Below, in pieces: positions 8,625 through 17,284 of a stretch of DNA of 64,000 bases. Under the pieces are notes generated by a model. The model saw only the letters and a list, made by a program, of their open reading frames with translations. It was not told where the DNA came from and did no database searches. Within the stretch, counting starts at the first letter, position 1. Each line of letters starts with the position of its first letter. The stretch lies in assembly GCF_036075115.1 (NCBI RefSeq), contig NZ_CP107958.1, positions 6,262,001 to 6,326,000 on the forward strand. Direction: 5' to 3'. Both the position numbers and the translations under genes were made by a program. This stretch comes from Streptomyces sp. NBC_00377 (GTDB taxonomy: Bacteria > Actinomycetota > Actinomycetes > Streptomycetales > Streptomycetaceae).

Positions 8625-9923
8625 TCAGTTGGCGGGCCAGCCGGCATCGATGTTCTTCAGGGCCGTGTCCAGCGACTCCTCACCCGCGATCCAGGCCGTC
8701 ATGTCCTTCCAGAAAGTTCCGGTGCCGACCGCGGTCGGCATGGCGTCGGAGGCGTCGAAGGCGAAGCCGGTGGAGTCGTAGGCGACCTTGGCGATCGTCT
8801 GGGTGGTCTTCAGCGGGTAGTTGCTGAGGGGGAAGTCCTTGTGCGGGGAGATGAAGGAGGAGCCGTTGCCCGCCGCGGTGGTGCCGAGGTCGGTGGCCGC
8901 GAGCAGCTTCATGACCTTGCGGGCGGCCGGGCTGTCCTTGTAGATGGAGGCGGTGTCGCCTCCGCCCTCCACGGGGTTGTCGCCGCCCGCCGTGGCCGGG
9001 GGCAGGCCGAACACGCCGACCTCGGTGTCCAGGTTCTTCTGGACGCTCTTGGGGAAGAACCCGGTGATGAAGCTGCCCTGCTGGTACATGTAACAGCCGG
9101 GCTTGCTGTTGAACATCGCGTTGCCGGCGGTGCCGAAGGCGTTGCTGGCAATCGACTTGCGGCCGCCGAGCACGTTGCCGTCGGTGAAGGCGATCTTTTC
9201 GAACTGGGCGGCGGCCTGGCGGACCAACGGCGAATCGAACTTGATCTTGTGTGAGATCCACTCGTTGTACTTGTCGATGCCGCCGTACTTCAGGACCAGG
9301 TTCTCGAACCAGTCCGTGGCCGGCCAGCCGGTCGCCGTACTGGACTCGATGCCCAGACACCAGGGCGTCTTCCCGTCGGCCTTGATCTTCGCCGTGAGGG
9401 TGTTGAGCTCGTCGAGGGTCTTCGGCGCGGCGTAGCCGGCGGTCTCGAACGCCTTCTTCGGGTAAAACACCAGGCCCTTGACGTTCATGCTGACCATCAG
9501 ACCGTAGGTCTTGCCGTCGACCTTGGCGACGTCCAGCGTGCCCGCCGTCATGCTCTTCTGTAGCGCCGGGAGATCGAGGACGTCGTCCAGCGGGGTGACC
9601 TTGCCCTTGGATGCGAGGTCCTTGATGATGCCCGGCTGCGGCATGAGTGCGATGTCGGGTGCGTCGCCTGCCTGCACCTTCTGCACGAGCAGCTGGTTGA
9701 TGTTGTCGACCTTGCGCCACTGGACGGTGATTCCCTCGGCCTTGGCCTGGGGGGCGAGCTTGGACTTGAGGCCGTCGATGATCGGCTGGTCCATGCCCGT
9801 CCAGATCGTGACGGTCTTCGTGCCGCCACCCGCGCTGCTGTCGGAGCCGGATGAGCAGCCGGTGGCGAGCAGCGTGAGGGCGCTGACGGCGCTCACCCCG
9901 AGAACCAGCTTCCGTGTGGGCAT
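8625..9923 (-). CDS. ABC sugar transporter substrate-binding lipoprotein
   Basis: 432 residues. The ATG at 9923 has a near-perfect AAGGAGGAA site. The N-terminus is a lipoprotein signal ending LLATGCSSG, so the protein is anchored outside the membrane by its Cys. The rest is a family 1 (MalE-like) binding protein, with KTVTIWTGMDQPI at the start of the mature domain and a Trp-rich C-terminal half. It captures the sugar for the two permeases downstream. Being first in the operon, just after a promoter/operator region, it should be the most highly expressed subunit. The ligand is probably sucrose, maltose or a short fructo-oligosaccharide, judged only from the neighbouring hydrolases. Confidence 0.92.
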   Translation of the reverse strand: MPTRKLVLGVSAVSALTLLATGCSSGSDSSAGGGTKTVTIWTGMDQPIIDGLKSKLAPQAKAEGITVQWRKVDNINQLLVQKVQAGDAPDIALMPQPGIIKDLASKGKVTPLDDVLDLPALQKSMTAGTLDVAKVDGKTYGLMVSMNVKGLVFYPKKAFETAGYAAPKTLDELNTLTAKIKADGKTPWCLGIESSTATGWPATDWFENLVLKYGGIDKYNEWISHKIKFDSPLVRQAAAQFEKIAFTDGNVLGGRKSIASNAFGTAGNAMFNSKPGCYMYQQGSFITGFFPKSVQKNLDTEVGVFGLPPATAGGDNPVEGGGDTASIYKDSPAARKVMKLLAATDLGTTAAGNGSSFISPHKDFPLSNYPLKTTQTIAKVAYDSTGFAFDASDAMPTAVGTGTFWKDMTAWIAGEESLDTALKNIDAGWPAN

Positions 9924-10029
9924 GTGTTCCTCCTTGGTCGGTGAGCCGGCGACGCAGGGGCCGACGTCTCGCACCTGAGGTGATCTCGCTGCTGGGGCGG
10001 GGGGCTTGCGCCGGGTCACCGCAGCGGTT

Positions 10030-10081
10030 ACTAATTCGGGTTAGTTGCCGAAAGCTAGCCCTCACCTGTTTGTCGCGTCAA
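10030..10081 (-). promoter_or_regulatory. Promoter and candidate LacI operator of the sugar importer operon
   Basis: On the minus strand a -35 TTGACG (10076-10081) lies 18 bp from a -10 TAGCTT (10052-10057). An inverted repeat ACTAA-N6-TTAGT (10030-10045) covers the expected transcription start, the usual place for a repressor operator. The binding-protein ATG is about 120 bp further down. The LacI gene is next to this region and is the natural candidate repressor. Confidence 0.6.
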
Positions 10082-10138
10082 TAAGCTGTTACGAGGGAGT
10101 TATCCGTGGATGTACGGGTGCGGCGGACCCGGCCCGGC

Positions 10139-11194
10139 TCAGCCCCTGGCGGGCCGCGCCGGGGCCGCAGTGGAGCCGCGTATCACGAGCGGGCAGTGCA
10201 GCAAGGTCCGTCCGGTCTGCACGGCGGGCCCGCCGGCGGCGAGTTGTTCGGCGGCCAGGCGGCCCATTGCCTCGTACGGCAGCCGTACGGTGCTCAGTGC
10301 CGGGTGTATCTCCGCGGCGAGCTGGAACTGGTCGTCGTAGCCCATCACCGACACGTCCTCGGGCACGCGGAGTCCCGCCTCCAGCAGGGCCAGGAGCACG
10401 CCGACGGCCATCCGGTCGTTGCCGCACATGATCGCCGTGGGCCTGGCGTCGCGCCGCAGCAGCCTGCGGGCCAGCTCGTAACCGGAGTCGGCATGGTAGT
10501 TGCCGGACAGCACGGTGTGATCCCGCGGATCGAGTCCGGCGCCGCGCAGTGCCTCGCGGAAGCCCCGCAGGCGGGCCTTGGTGGCCCAGGCGCTGGCCGT
10601 GCCGGTGAGGTAGGCGATGTCCCGGTGGCCGAGATCGAGCAGCGCCTGGGCGGCCTCCCGGCCGCCGCGCACCTCGTCGGGAAGGATCGACGGGGTGGAG
10701 TCGTCCGGGACGAAGCAGTTCACGAGGATCGTCGGGACCCGCCCGGCGCTCTCCGGGATCACCACCGACCTGGTGCCGGCCGCGGCGAAGATCAGGGCGT
10801 CGGTCTGCCGGTCGAGCAGTTCGCCGACCAGCTGAGCTGCCTGGCGGTTCGAACCGCCGGTGTTGACCAGGAGCAGCAGATTGCCCTGGCGTACCGACGC
10901 CTCGTGGGCCCCCTTGATCGCGGAGGCCGCGAACACGCCGAAGTCGGCGTCGTGGCTGACGAAGCCGATGGTGGCGCTGCGCCCCTGGCGAAGCCCCTGC
11001 GCGGCCCGGTTGGGGCGGTAGCCGAGTTCGGCGACCGCTTGCAGGACCCGCTGCCGGGTCTCGTCACTGATCGTCTGGCCGGCCGTCTTGTTGAGCACGA
11101 AGGAGACGGTCGCGGGGGAGACGCCCGCCAGGCGCGCGACATCGGTCCGGCGCGGTCTGCCCGCCCTCGGTCGGTGATCTTCATGGGTTGACAC
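10139..11194 (-). CDS. LacI-family repressor of the fructan/sugar locus
   Basis: About 351 residues from a GTG at 11194; an alternative GTG at 11215 adds seven residues, and neither has a strong ribosome site. The N-terminus has the LacI helix-turn-helix and hinge (DVARLAGVSPATVSFVLN, then LGYRPNRAAQGLR). A periplasmic-binding-like effector domain follows, with CGNDRMAVGVL near the C-terminus. It faces away from the GH32 gene at 11299 and lies downstream of the importer promoter on the same strand. The likely role is repression of importer and hydrolase genes until a sugar is present. Confidence 0.88.
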   Translation of the reverse strand: MSTHEDHRPRAGRPRRTDVARLAGVSPATVSFVLNKTAGQTISDETRQRVLQAVAELGYRPNRAAQGLRQGRSATIGFVSHDADFGVFAASAIKGAHEASVRQGNLLLLVNTGGSNRQAAQLVGELLDRQTDALIFAAAGTRSVVIPESAGRVPTILVNCFVPDDSTPSILPDEVRGGREAAQALLDLGHRDIAYLTGTASAWATKARLRGFREALRGAGLDPRDHTVLSGNYHADSGYELARRLLRRDARPTAIMCGNDRMAVGVLLALLEAGLRVPEDVSVMGYDDQFQLAAEIHPALSTVRLPYEAMGRLAAEQLAAGGPAVQTGRTLLHCPLVIRGSTAAPARPARG

Positions 11195-11298
11195 GCCGCC
11201 AGAGTACGAGACCACCCCGCACCTGAGAACCGGCTGTCACGCCGACCGGCCCTCGTGCGCTTCATCACATTTCGCCTGCAATGAGAGGAACCTCCGAC

Positions 11299-12606
11299 AT
11301 GCCCGCATGGCTCCACTACGCCCCCGCGAAGGGCTGGATGAACGACCCCAACGGGCTGATCCACTGGAAGGGGCGGCACCACCTCTTCTACCAGTACAAC
11401 CCGGAGGGCACCGACTTCACCAACCAGCACTGGGGCCATGCCAGTTCCCCGGACCTGCTCACCTGGACCGAGCACGAGGTGGCGCTCCTCCCCGGCCCGC
11501 GGGAGACCGCGCCCTACGACGCGACCGCCTGCTTCTCGGGCTGCGCGGTCGAGCACGACGGCGGGGTCTCGATCCTCTACACGGGTGTCCTCGGCGACGC
11601 CCAGCTCCCGTGCCTGGCACGCGCCGCCGACGACGGGCTGTCGGGCTTCGTCAAGGACCCGGCCAACCCCCTCGTCCCTGCTCCACCCGCGGACGACATC
11701 ACCGAATTCCGCGACCACAGCGTGTGGCGAGAGGACGGGCTGTGGCGGCAACTGGTCGCGGGCGCCCGCCGCGACCACGGGGGCTCGGTGTTCGCTCTGT
11801 CCTCGCCCGACCTGCGGACGTGGGACTACGACGGAGTCTTCGTCGACCGGGCCGGCTCGAAGGTGCCGGGCGCGGTCTGGGAGTGCCCGGACTACTTCGC
11901 CGTGGAGGGCACAGGAGCACTGCTGATCTCCGTCATCCACGAGGACGGCGAGGAGGGGCCCGCGGTGTGGTGGATGACCGGCACCACCTCGGGGGCCGAC
12001 TTCGAGGTACGCAAGACCGGCGTCGCGGATGTGGGCGACCGCTTCTACGCCCCGCAGTCGTACTGGACGTCGGACGGCCGCAGGATCCAGTTCGGCTGGA
12101 TACGCACCCACCAGGACCCAACCGGCCTCGGCGGCAAGGCGGTCGGCGCCATGACCCTGCCACGCGAACTCTCGGTACGGCACGGCCGCCTGCACTGCGA
12201 GCCGGCGGCCGAACTGACGCGGCTTCGGCTCGCCTCGACACCCATACCGGTGACCGGTACGGCTGACCTCGACGGCAGGAGGACCGCCGGTGAGCTGGTG
12301 CTCCACGCCACGGCGGCGGATGGCGTGCGGGCAGTCGCCCTGCGCTCCCTGGACGGAGCCGAGAAGGCCATCGACCTGGCGGCTTTCGCCGGACTCGACG
12401 GACCGCTGCGGCTGTTCTGGGACGCGGGCATCGTCGAGGTCTTCCGCGGCGGCGTGGCCGGGACATGGTCCGACCTTCGCATCACCGAGGTCGCCCAACT
12501 GCGGCTGGACGGTGACACGGATGCGGCGGGCGGGCGGGCCGAGGTCTGGGAACTTGCCCGACCGAAGCGCCTGACCGGCCCGGCGGCCGGGCACCACGCC
12601 ATATGA
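11299..12606 (+). CDS. Cytoplasmic GH32 beta-fructosidase (sucrose/levanbiose hydrolase-like)
   Basis: 435 residues. The ATG at 11299 is preceded by GAGAGGA; the ATG at 11281 overlaps that site and is less likely. No signal peptide is present. The WMNDPNG box sits near residue 13-19 with the nucleophile at Asp16, WECPD gives the acid/base Glu195, and the C-terminal sandwich ends with LFWDAGIVEVF. At the usual RDP position it reads FRDH, so the transition-state Asp is kept but the Pro is replaced. Normal length for a single-domain GH32. It is divergent from the LacI gene and should hydrolyse imported sucrose or fructo-oligosaccharides. Confidence 0.92.
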   Translation: MPAWLHYAPAKGWMNDPNGLIHWKGRHHLFYQYNPEGTDFTNQHWGHASSPDLLTWTEHEVALLPGPRETAPYDATACFSGCAVEHDGGVSILYTGVLGDAQLPCLARAADDGLSGFVKDPANPLVPAPPADDITEFRDHSVWREDGLWRQLVAGARRDHGGSVFALSSPDLRTWDYDGVFVDRAGSKVPGAVWECPDYFAVEGTGALLISVIHEDGEEGPAVWWMTGTTSGADFEVRKTGVADVGDRFYAPQSYWTSDGRRIQFGWIRTHQDPTGLGGKAVGAMTLPRELSVRHGRLHCEPAAELTRLRLASTPIPVTGTADLDGRRTAGELVLHATAADGVRAVALRSLDGAEKAIDLAAFAGLDGPLRLFWDAGIVEVFRGGVAGTWSDLRITEVAQLRLDGDTDAAGGRAEVWELARPKRLTGPAAGHHAI

Positions 12607-12812
12607 CGGTGCGTCTGACCTGGCCGGCCCCCGGCCCCACATCGATATGGCCTCCAGGGCTCACCGACCGACCACGAACCCGCGCCAAGAGCTCGCTGCC
12701 TCCAGGGGCGGTGATCAGAACAGATGTCTCTCGTCCGGCCCCGTGGCATCCCCGAGGAGATCCAGACGTGCACCGGGGCTTGATGCTCGGAGCGCCCGCC
12801 CGGTGACCTGCC

Positions 12813-13304
12813 TCATCCCTCGTGGCCCCCGACTTCGGGCCGCCACTCAGTGCGCGAAGCCCGAGGCGTCGCGGCGCCGAACGGATCGGGCCGCCACCGC
12901 ACATCGCCCGAGAGGACAGGCGCCGTCGGAACAGGCCGGTGCTCCGCGGCCGGGGCCTCCCCGAGTGGAGGTGACAGGTGCCCGAACGGAAGGCCGAGGA
13001 GCAGGAACCCGCAGCCGGTGAGGTCGACCAGCAGGGCCAGCATCGGTGGCGGGTGGTGCAGGCGCAGGGTCCCGCCCGTCTCGGTGGTCTGCTGGGAGGC
13101 GTGGAGGAAGGCGTTGAGGCCGCTGCAGTCGCAGAACGTGACAGGCGTGAGGTCGACATCGATGGTCCGGATACCGTCGCCAAGACACCGCTCCAGTGCC
13201 GTGCGCACCAGTGGGGTCGATTCCAGGTCGATTTCACCGGTCAGGGTGAGCAGCGCCCTCTTCCTTCGGTCACGGCGGTAGACGGTGAGCTGTGGGAGGG
13301 GCAT
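12813..13304 (-). CDS. STAS-domain protein (anti-sigma factor antagonist-like)
   Basis: 163 residues. Residues 10-105 form a STAS domain: LTLTGEIDLESTPLVRTAL, then VTFCDCSGLNAFLHA, where the Ser of D-C-S-G-L is the usual phosphorylation site, and TGGTLRLHHPP. The last 55 residues are Pro/Arg-rich and unstructured. Such proteins bind a serine-kinase anti-sigma factor and so free a SigB-type sigma factor under stress. No partner kinase or sigma gene is adjacent; the closest neighbours are the Asp23 stress operon on the same strand. Confidence 0.85.
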   Translation of the reverse strand: MPLPQLTVYRRDRRKRALLTLTGEIDLESTPLVRTALERCLGDGIRTIDVDLTPVTFCDCSGLNAFLHASQQTTETGGTLRLHHPPPMLALLVDLTGCGFLLLGLPFGHLSPPLGEAPAAEHRPVPTAPVLSGDVRWRPDPFGAATPRASRTEWRPEVGGHEG

Positions 13305-13558
13305 GATGCCTCGGTTCTCACGACCATCCGGCAGCGCACGCGGTGACGCAGGGATTCCCTGTCCCTTGGCCCGCTCCCGGCAGGGGCGTACGTTCGGCGG
13401 AGGTGGAGCAACGGCCGGTCCGACAGGACATGAGGACCCACCCGGTTCCCTCCAGGGATGCGCCGGGTGACGAACGAAAAGGTCCGCTTCCCCGCACCAT
13501 CTGTATCGAGCAACGACAAGCCGCCGGGGTCTGGGACGTCAGTACGGAGCATAGCCCT

Positions 13559-13774
13559 CTACCCGGTCCGACGGACGGCCGGAAGCCGCCCATTCCCCGC
13601 GACGCGGTCGGCGCGGTGGCGGACTTCCCGGAGTCGGACCGTCGACGGGAGACGGTCCAGGCCGGCCGAGTCCCGCGCGTGCGCGAGCGTTTTCCCAGGC
13701 GGCGGAGCTGCCTGTCCGGAATCGGAGGGAAGGTCGCTGTCACCGGTCGGCTGCCGCCGGGTGTTCGCGCTCAT
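13559..13774 (-). CDS. Small ORF coupled to Asp23-like gene (unknown)
   Basis: 71 codons. Its ATG overlaps the stop of the preceding Asp23-like gene by ATGA and is preceded by GGAGAGGGTG, a good ribosome site. About four-fifths of codons end in G or C, slightly below genome style. The sequence is polar, rich in Arg, Pro and Ser, with no hydrophobic segment or known motif. Actinobacterial Asp23 operons often carry further small genes at this position, so it may be real or a shortened relic. From 13305 to 13558 nothing convincing is seen. Confidence 0.4.
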   Translation of the reverse strand: MSANTRRQPTGDSDLPSDSGQAAPPPGKTLAHARDSAGLDRLPSTVRLREVRHRADRVAGNGRLPAVRRTG

Positions 13775-14217
13775 CTCACCCTCTCCTGGCCCGTGTGCCG
13801 CGCATGTACCGAGTGGAGCCTCTCGACCGACACCGCGAGGTCGGACACCTCCATGCCCGCCCATGTCCTGAGCCGTTCGGTAACCTCCCGGCGCACTGCG
13901 GCGCACTGCGCCCCGATGTCGGACGGGTAGCCGAGCTCGACTGTGATGCGCAGCCGTGCCTCGCCGAGCACCGCCTGCCGTCTCGCGGGAGACTCGGCGT
14001 CTCGTCCTGCGGTGTTCCGCTCCGGTGCCCGCCGCACGGATGTGGTCACGCGTGGCGTCCGGCGGCCGGGTGGCACGTGGCCGGCCGACTCGGTGAACCG
14101 GCTCAGCGCATCGCGCGCCACGTGGGAAGCGATCTTCGCGACGACCCGGTCGGCAACAGTGGTCGCACCCCGCTCCCCGCGGGGAATGCCGGGACGCCGA
14201 TCGTCTTCACCAGTCAC
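13771..14217 (-). CDS. Asp23/Gls24-family envelope stress protein (second copy)
   Basis: 148 residues. The N-terminal ADRVVAKIASHVARDALSRF and the later RITVELGYPSDIGAQCAAVRREVTERL match the Asp23 (DUF322) pattern. A low-complexity Arg/Thr-rich insertion in the middle is unlike the tighter first copy at 14480. It overlaps the DUF2273-like membrane gene by ATGA. Asp23 proteins attach to the membrane through a small partner, and this operon supplies both. Likely role: cell-envelope stress tolerance. Confidence 0.8.
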   Translation of the reverse strand: MTGEDDRRPGIPRGERGATTVADRVVAKIASHVARDALSRFTESAGHVPPGRRTPRVTTSVRRAPERNTAGRDAESPARRQAVLGEARLRITVELGYPSDIGAQCAAVRREVTERLRTWAGMEVSDLAVSVERLHSVHARHTGQERVR

Positions 14218-14441
14218 TGCCGCCAGTCTCCCCGAGCCCGTCGCCGGTCATCGCGGAACCGCTCCTGCCGGTCTCGGCGGCGGACGAAGTCGCCCGGTTC
14301 GAGATCACCTTCCGTGAACCGCCCGATCAAGAGACCGACGACACCCAGCCCCAGCACCAGCAGGAAAGCCCAGAAGTCACCGAAATACGCGGCGAAACCC
14401 AGCGCCATTCCGGCCATCAAGCCCACCACGGCCCTGCTCAT
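14214..14441 (-). CDS. Small DUF2273-like membrane protein (Asp23 anchor)
   Basis: 75 residues from an ATG at 14441, which has AAGGAG six bases upstream; the in-frame ATG at 14456 overlaps that site. Two closely spaced membrane segments (VVGLMAGMALGFAAYFG and FWAFLLVLGLGVVGLLIG) are followed by a charged cytoplasmic tail rich in Arg and Asp. This is the size and topology of DUF2273/AmaP-type partners that recruit Asp23 to the membrane. It lies between the two Asp23 genes. Confidence 0.78.
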   Translation of the reverse strand: MSRAVVGLMAGMALGFAAYFGDFWAFLLVLGLGVVGLLIGRFTEGDLEPGDFVRRRDRQERFRDDRRRARGDWRQ

Positions 14442-14479
14442 GACGCGCTCCTTCACTCAAGCGGGCTGCTCCGCCCCGG

Positions 14480-14911
14480 CTACTGGATACGCTGCCGATC
14501 TTCGCTTTCGTCCTCGTCCTCGGGCAGCTTCACGTCGCTGACCGTGATGTTGACTTCCACGACTTCCCGACCCGCCATCCGCTCCACCGCGGAGATCACG
14601 TTCTCCCGCACCGCACCGGCCACGTCCGTGATCGAGACGCCGTACTCGACGACGATCTCCAGATCGATGGCCGCCTGTAGCTCTCCGACCTCGACACTGA
14701 CCCCTCGGGTGGCGGATTTGCCACTGCCGGCGCCGGGCATCCGCTCCCGCATGGACCCCATCGAGCGGGCGAATCCGCTGCCGAGGGCATAGACGCCGAG
14801 CACGTCCCGTGCCGCCATTCCGGCGATCTTCTCCACCACCACATCGGCGACGGTCGTCCGGCCTCGAGAACCGGGCGCACCACCGTGCCTTACGCCGGTG
14901 TTCTCAGTCAT
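14480..14911 (-). CDS. Asp23/Gls24-family envelope stress protein
   Basis: 143 residues from an ATG at 14911 preceded by GGAAGGAA. It has a full Asp23 domain: VADVVVEKIAGMAARDVLGV near the N-terminus, then AIDLEIVVEYGVSITDVAGAV and an acidic tail (PEDEDESED). It is first in a three- to four-gene minus-strand operon with the membrane anchor and the second Asp23 protein. It is probably induced by envelope or alkaline stress, as for the family in general; no promoter element was recognised. Confidence 0.88.
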   Translation of the reverse strand: MTENTGVRHGGAPGSRGRTTVADVVVEKIAGMAARDVLGVYALGSGFARSMGSMRERMPGAGSGKSATRGVSVEVGELQAAIDLEIVVEYGVSITDVAGAVRENVISAVERMAGREVVEVNITVSDVKLPEDEDESEDRQRIQ

Positions 14912-15060
14912 CGGGATATTCCTTCCTTGAGGGGACCACCTGCGCACTCACCGTTCAGATCGTAGTCTTTTTAGTGAGTTATGACCGAATTGCGGACCGT
15001 GGGTGGGGGGTGACCGGCCGAGTGGCTCCTGTTCCGAAGACTGCCTGGCCTTGGGTCGAC

Positions 15061-15228
15061 ACCGCCCAGTACGAACTGACCCGGCGAGGCCGGCATCGCG
15101 CGGCAGGAGGGACCGACCTGTCGGTGTGTGCGACCGCGGTCCACCACGGACACACCGTCCTCCACGTGGACAACGACTTCGCGACGGTGGCCGGAGTGCT
15201 CAAGGAGGTTCAGCAGCGAGACCGCGCG
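15061..15228 (+). pseudogene. VapC (PIN-domain toxin) C-terminal remnant
   Basis: About 56 codons read as the end of a PIN-domain RNase: RGRHRAAGGTDLSVCATAV, then HHGHTVLHVDNDF, which contains the third and fourth acidic residues of VapC (D of the TD step and D-x-D-F). There is no N-terminal half with the first catalytic Asp and no start codon or ribosome site, and no VapB antitoxin lies upstream. The remnant ends in unrelated Arg/Ala-rich sequence. Confidence 0.7.
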
Positions 15229-15230
15229 GC

Positions 15231-15610
15231 GCGCGACCCCGCCGTCGGAGGTCGCGCGGCCGCCCCGGCTGCCGGCGGGGACCACGGGCGCTGCCCACGG
15301 GGGGTCCGGGCCCGCGGACCTGGTCGGTCCGCGTGCCCGTCGGCATGCGGTACTTGCGGGGTCCGGAGGGGAGTACGGTTGCGGCACCGAGCGCACCTCG
15401 CACGCCGTCATCGGTTTCGGCGTCGCCCTCGGGGAACGGCACAGGCCGGCCCACATCGGATCCGGCCGGAAATGAGCCGCCTCATGCCTCCAGGCTCGTA
15501 CTCTCCCGCCGTCTTCCGTATCCGGACCCGCGCAGAGCGGTAGCGGATCACCGGCTTCCGGGATGCCCCCCGGGGCATTCCGGCATCTCGCCGACGGCCC
15601 TGGACCCATC
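15231..15610. other. Intergenic stretch without a recognisable gene
   Basis: Between the VapC remnant and the repeat upstream of the small Cys protein I see no coding pattern supported by homology, start site or ribosome site in either strand. The open frames here are GC-skew shadows. Confidence 0.5.
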
Positions 15611-15664
15611 AGCACGTCCGAACCGGTCAGCACGTCCGAACCGGTCAGCACGTCCGAACCGCTC
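15611..15664. repeat. Three tandem 18-bp repeats
   Basis: The unit AGCACGTCCGAACCGGTC occurs at 15611, 15629 and 15647; the third copy differs by one base. It ends 17 bp before the ATG of the small Cys protein, so it lies in that gene's leader or promoter. It may be a regulatory binding array or a replication-slippage product. Confidence 0.9.
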
Positions 15665-15681
15665 AAGAGGATGCGAGACGC

Positions 15682-15954
15682 ATGTATTCACAGGATTCGA
15701 TCTCCGGCCGCCGGCGTGGCCGTCCCGAACCGAGCGCGGAGGTGCTCTCAGGACTGGCCTGCCTCATCTGCGGCACCGACTACCGGAACGCAGCCGACCC
15801 CCAGGCGGTGGTGGTCTCCCACCGCGACGACAAGCAGCTCCTCGCCTGCCACGGGACGTGCGCACGCATGGCGAGCGGGTCGGCCGACGGCCTGGACGAG
15901 ACGCCGCTCCCGCTGGCCGAGCGCGTCCGCAGGCACCGGGCCGAGGGCTCCTGA
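15682..15954 (+). CDS. Small Cys/His-containing protein (unknown)
   Basis: 90 residues. The ATG at 15682 has AAGAGGA about 10 bases upstream. The stretch CLICGTDY followed later by CHGTC gives a C-x2-C ... C-H-x2-C arrangement that could hold one zinc. No membrane segment or signal peptide is present. It lies 64 bp upstream of the carboxyethylornithine synthase-like gene on the same strand and is probably co-transcribed. Function not recognised. Confidence 0.65.
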   Translation: MYSQDSISGRRRGRPEPSAEVLSGLACLICGTDYRNAADPQAVVVSHRDDKQLLACHGTCARMASGSADGLDETPLPLAERVRRHRAEGS

Positions 15955-16018
15955 GCCTGATGCCGGGCAGCCGCGACGAGCATGCCGAGAACGAAGCCAA
16001 CGAAATACTGGGGAAGCC

Positions 16019-17212
16019 ATGAGCCTGATGAGTCTCGGAGTACTTGCCTCCTCCCGCAAGGAGAACGAGTTCCGCCTGCCGTTGCACCCCGCCCACCTCG
16101 GCCGGATCGCCCCGGACGTACGCGAGAAGATCTTCCTCGAACAGGGATACGGCGAACGCTTCGGCGTCGCCGACGACGCGCTGCGACCCCTCGTGGCCGG
16201 ACTGCGCCCGCGCGAGCGGATCCTCGCCGAGTGCGACATCGTGCTGCTGCCCAAACCGATGCACGACGACATCGCCGAGCTCCGCGAGGGCCAGGTGCTG
16301 TGGGGGTGGCCGCACTGCGTGCAGGACGAGAAGATGACCCAGATCGGCATCGATCGACGGCTGACCCTGATCGCCTGGGAAGCCATGAACCACTGGACCT
16401 CCACGGGCGCCTTCAGCGTCCATGTGTTCCACAAGAACAACGAGCTCGCCGGATACTGCTCGGTGCTGCACGCCCTCCAGCTCGGCGGGCTGACCGGCAG
16501 CTACGGGCGCCGCCTGCGCGCGGTGGTCATCAGCTTCGGCGCCACGGCGCGTGGAGCCGTCACGGGCCTCGGCGCCATGGGGGTCTCCGACGTCACCGTG
16601 CTCACCCAGCGTGCCGCAGCGGCGGTGGCCTCGCCGATGCCCTCGGTCGTGATGGGCCACTTCGAGGAGCAGGCGGACGATCCGTCGCGGCTACAGGCGG
16701 TCACCGCGGCCGGCGCCGTGCCGCTGGCGGAGTACCTGGCCGGGTTCGACATCATCGTCAACTGCGTCCTGCAAGACACCGACGCGCCGCTCATGTTCGT
16801 CACCGACGAGGAACTCGCCCTGTTCCGGCCGGGGACCTTCTTCGTCGACGTCGCCTGCGACGAGGGGATGGGCTTCGCATGGGCCCGTCCGACCACCTTC
16901 GGTGAGCCCATGCCCGCGGTGGGAGCGGGGTGCCACTACTACGCGGTGGATCACAGCCCGTCCCACCTGTGGAACTCCGCCAGCTGGGAGATCAGCGAGG
17001 CGCTCCTTCCCTACCTGCGCAAGGTCATGAGCGGTCCCGGGGCATGGGACACCGACGTCACGGTGAGGAAGGCCATCGAGATCCGCGACGGCGTCGTCCA
17101 GAACCCGAAGATCCTCTCCTTCCAGCACCGGTCAGCCGCCTACCCCCACCCGCCGGAGGCCCCGGCGTCCGCTCCCACCCCGCTGCTGCACCCCGCCGCG
17201 CAGCCGGCCTGA
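16019..17212 (+). CDS. N5-(carboxyethyl)ornithine synthase / alanine dehydrogenase-like
   Basis: 397 residues from an ATG at 16019. The N-terminus (LGVLASSRKENEFRLPLHP) is the substrate-binding start of the alanine dehydrogenase/PNT superfamily and is closest to N5-(carboxyethyl)ornithine synthase, which reductively joins pyruvate to the side-chain amine of ornithine or lysine with NADPH. The nucleotide-binding domain begins near residue 160 (AVVISFGATARGAVTGLGAMG). Conserved HALQLGG and DVACDEGMGF stretches support a complete enzyme. The last 30 residues are Pro/Ala-rich. In Streptomyces related enzymes occur in primary metabolism and in opine- or siderophore-like pathways; nothing adjacent decides the substrate. 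Confidence 0.78.
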   Translation: MSLMSLGVLASSRKENEFRLPLHPAHLGRIAPDVREKIFLEQGYGERFGVADDALRPLVAGLRPRERILAECDIVLLPKPMHDDIAELREGQVLWGWPHCVQDEKMTQIGIDRRLTLIAWEAMNHWTSTGAFSVHVFHKNNELAGYCSVLHALQLGGLTGSYGRRLRAVVISFGATARGAVTGLGAMGVSDVTVLTQRAAAAVASPMPSVVMGHFEEQADDPSRLQAVTAAGAVPLAEYLAGFDIIVNCVLQDTDAPLMFVTDEELALFRPGTFFVDVACDEGMGFAWARPTTFGEPMPAVGAGCHYYAVDHSPSHLWNSASWEISEALLPYLRKVMSGPGAWDTDVTVRKAIEIRDGVVQNPKILSFQHRSAAYPHPPEAPASAPTPLLHPAAQPA

Positions 17213-17235
17213 CACATCCCGGACCGGGCGTGTCA
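17210..17235. terminator. Stem-loop between convergent genes
   Basis: TGACAC pairs with GTGTCA and CCCG with CGGG, starting at the stop codon of the upstream plus-strand gene and lying between two convergent genes. No U-run follows, as is common in Streptomyces. Confidence 0.5.
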
Positions 17236-17284
17236 CTTCCTCTGCGGGGTGTCACGCGACGGCCGGGCCGGTGGCGTCGCACCG

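Noticed and set aside
13343..13930. Plus-strand open frame of 195 codons opposite the small coupled ORF
   Set aside because: Overlaps the Asp23-like gene antisense, and has no homology, ribosome site or domain pattern.
15003..16022. Plus-strand open frame of 339 codons over the VapC remnant and small Cys protein
   Set aside because: Arg/Pro-rich shadow frame without homology or start site; it conflicts with the recognisable VapC and Cys-protein frames.
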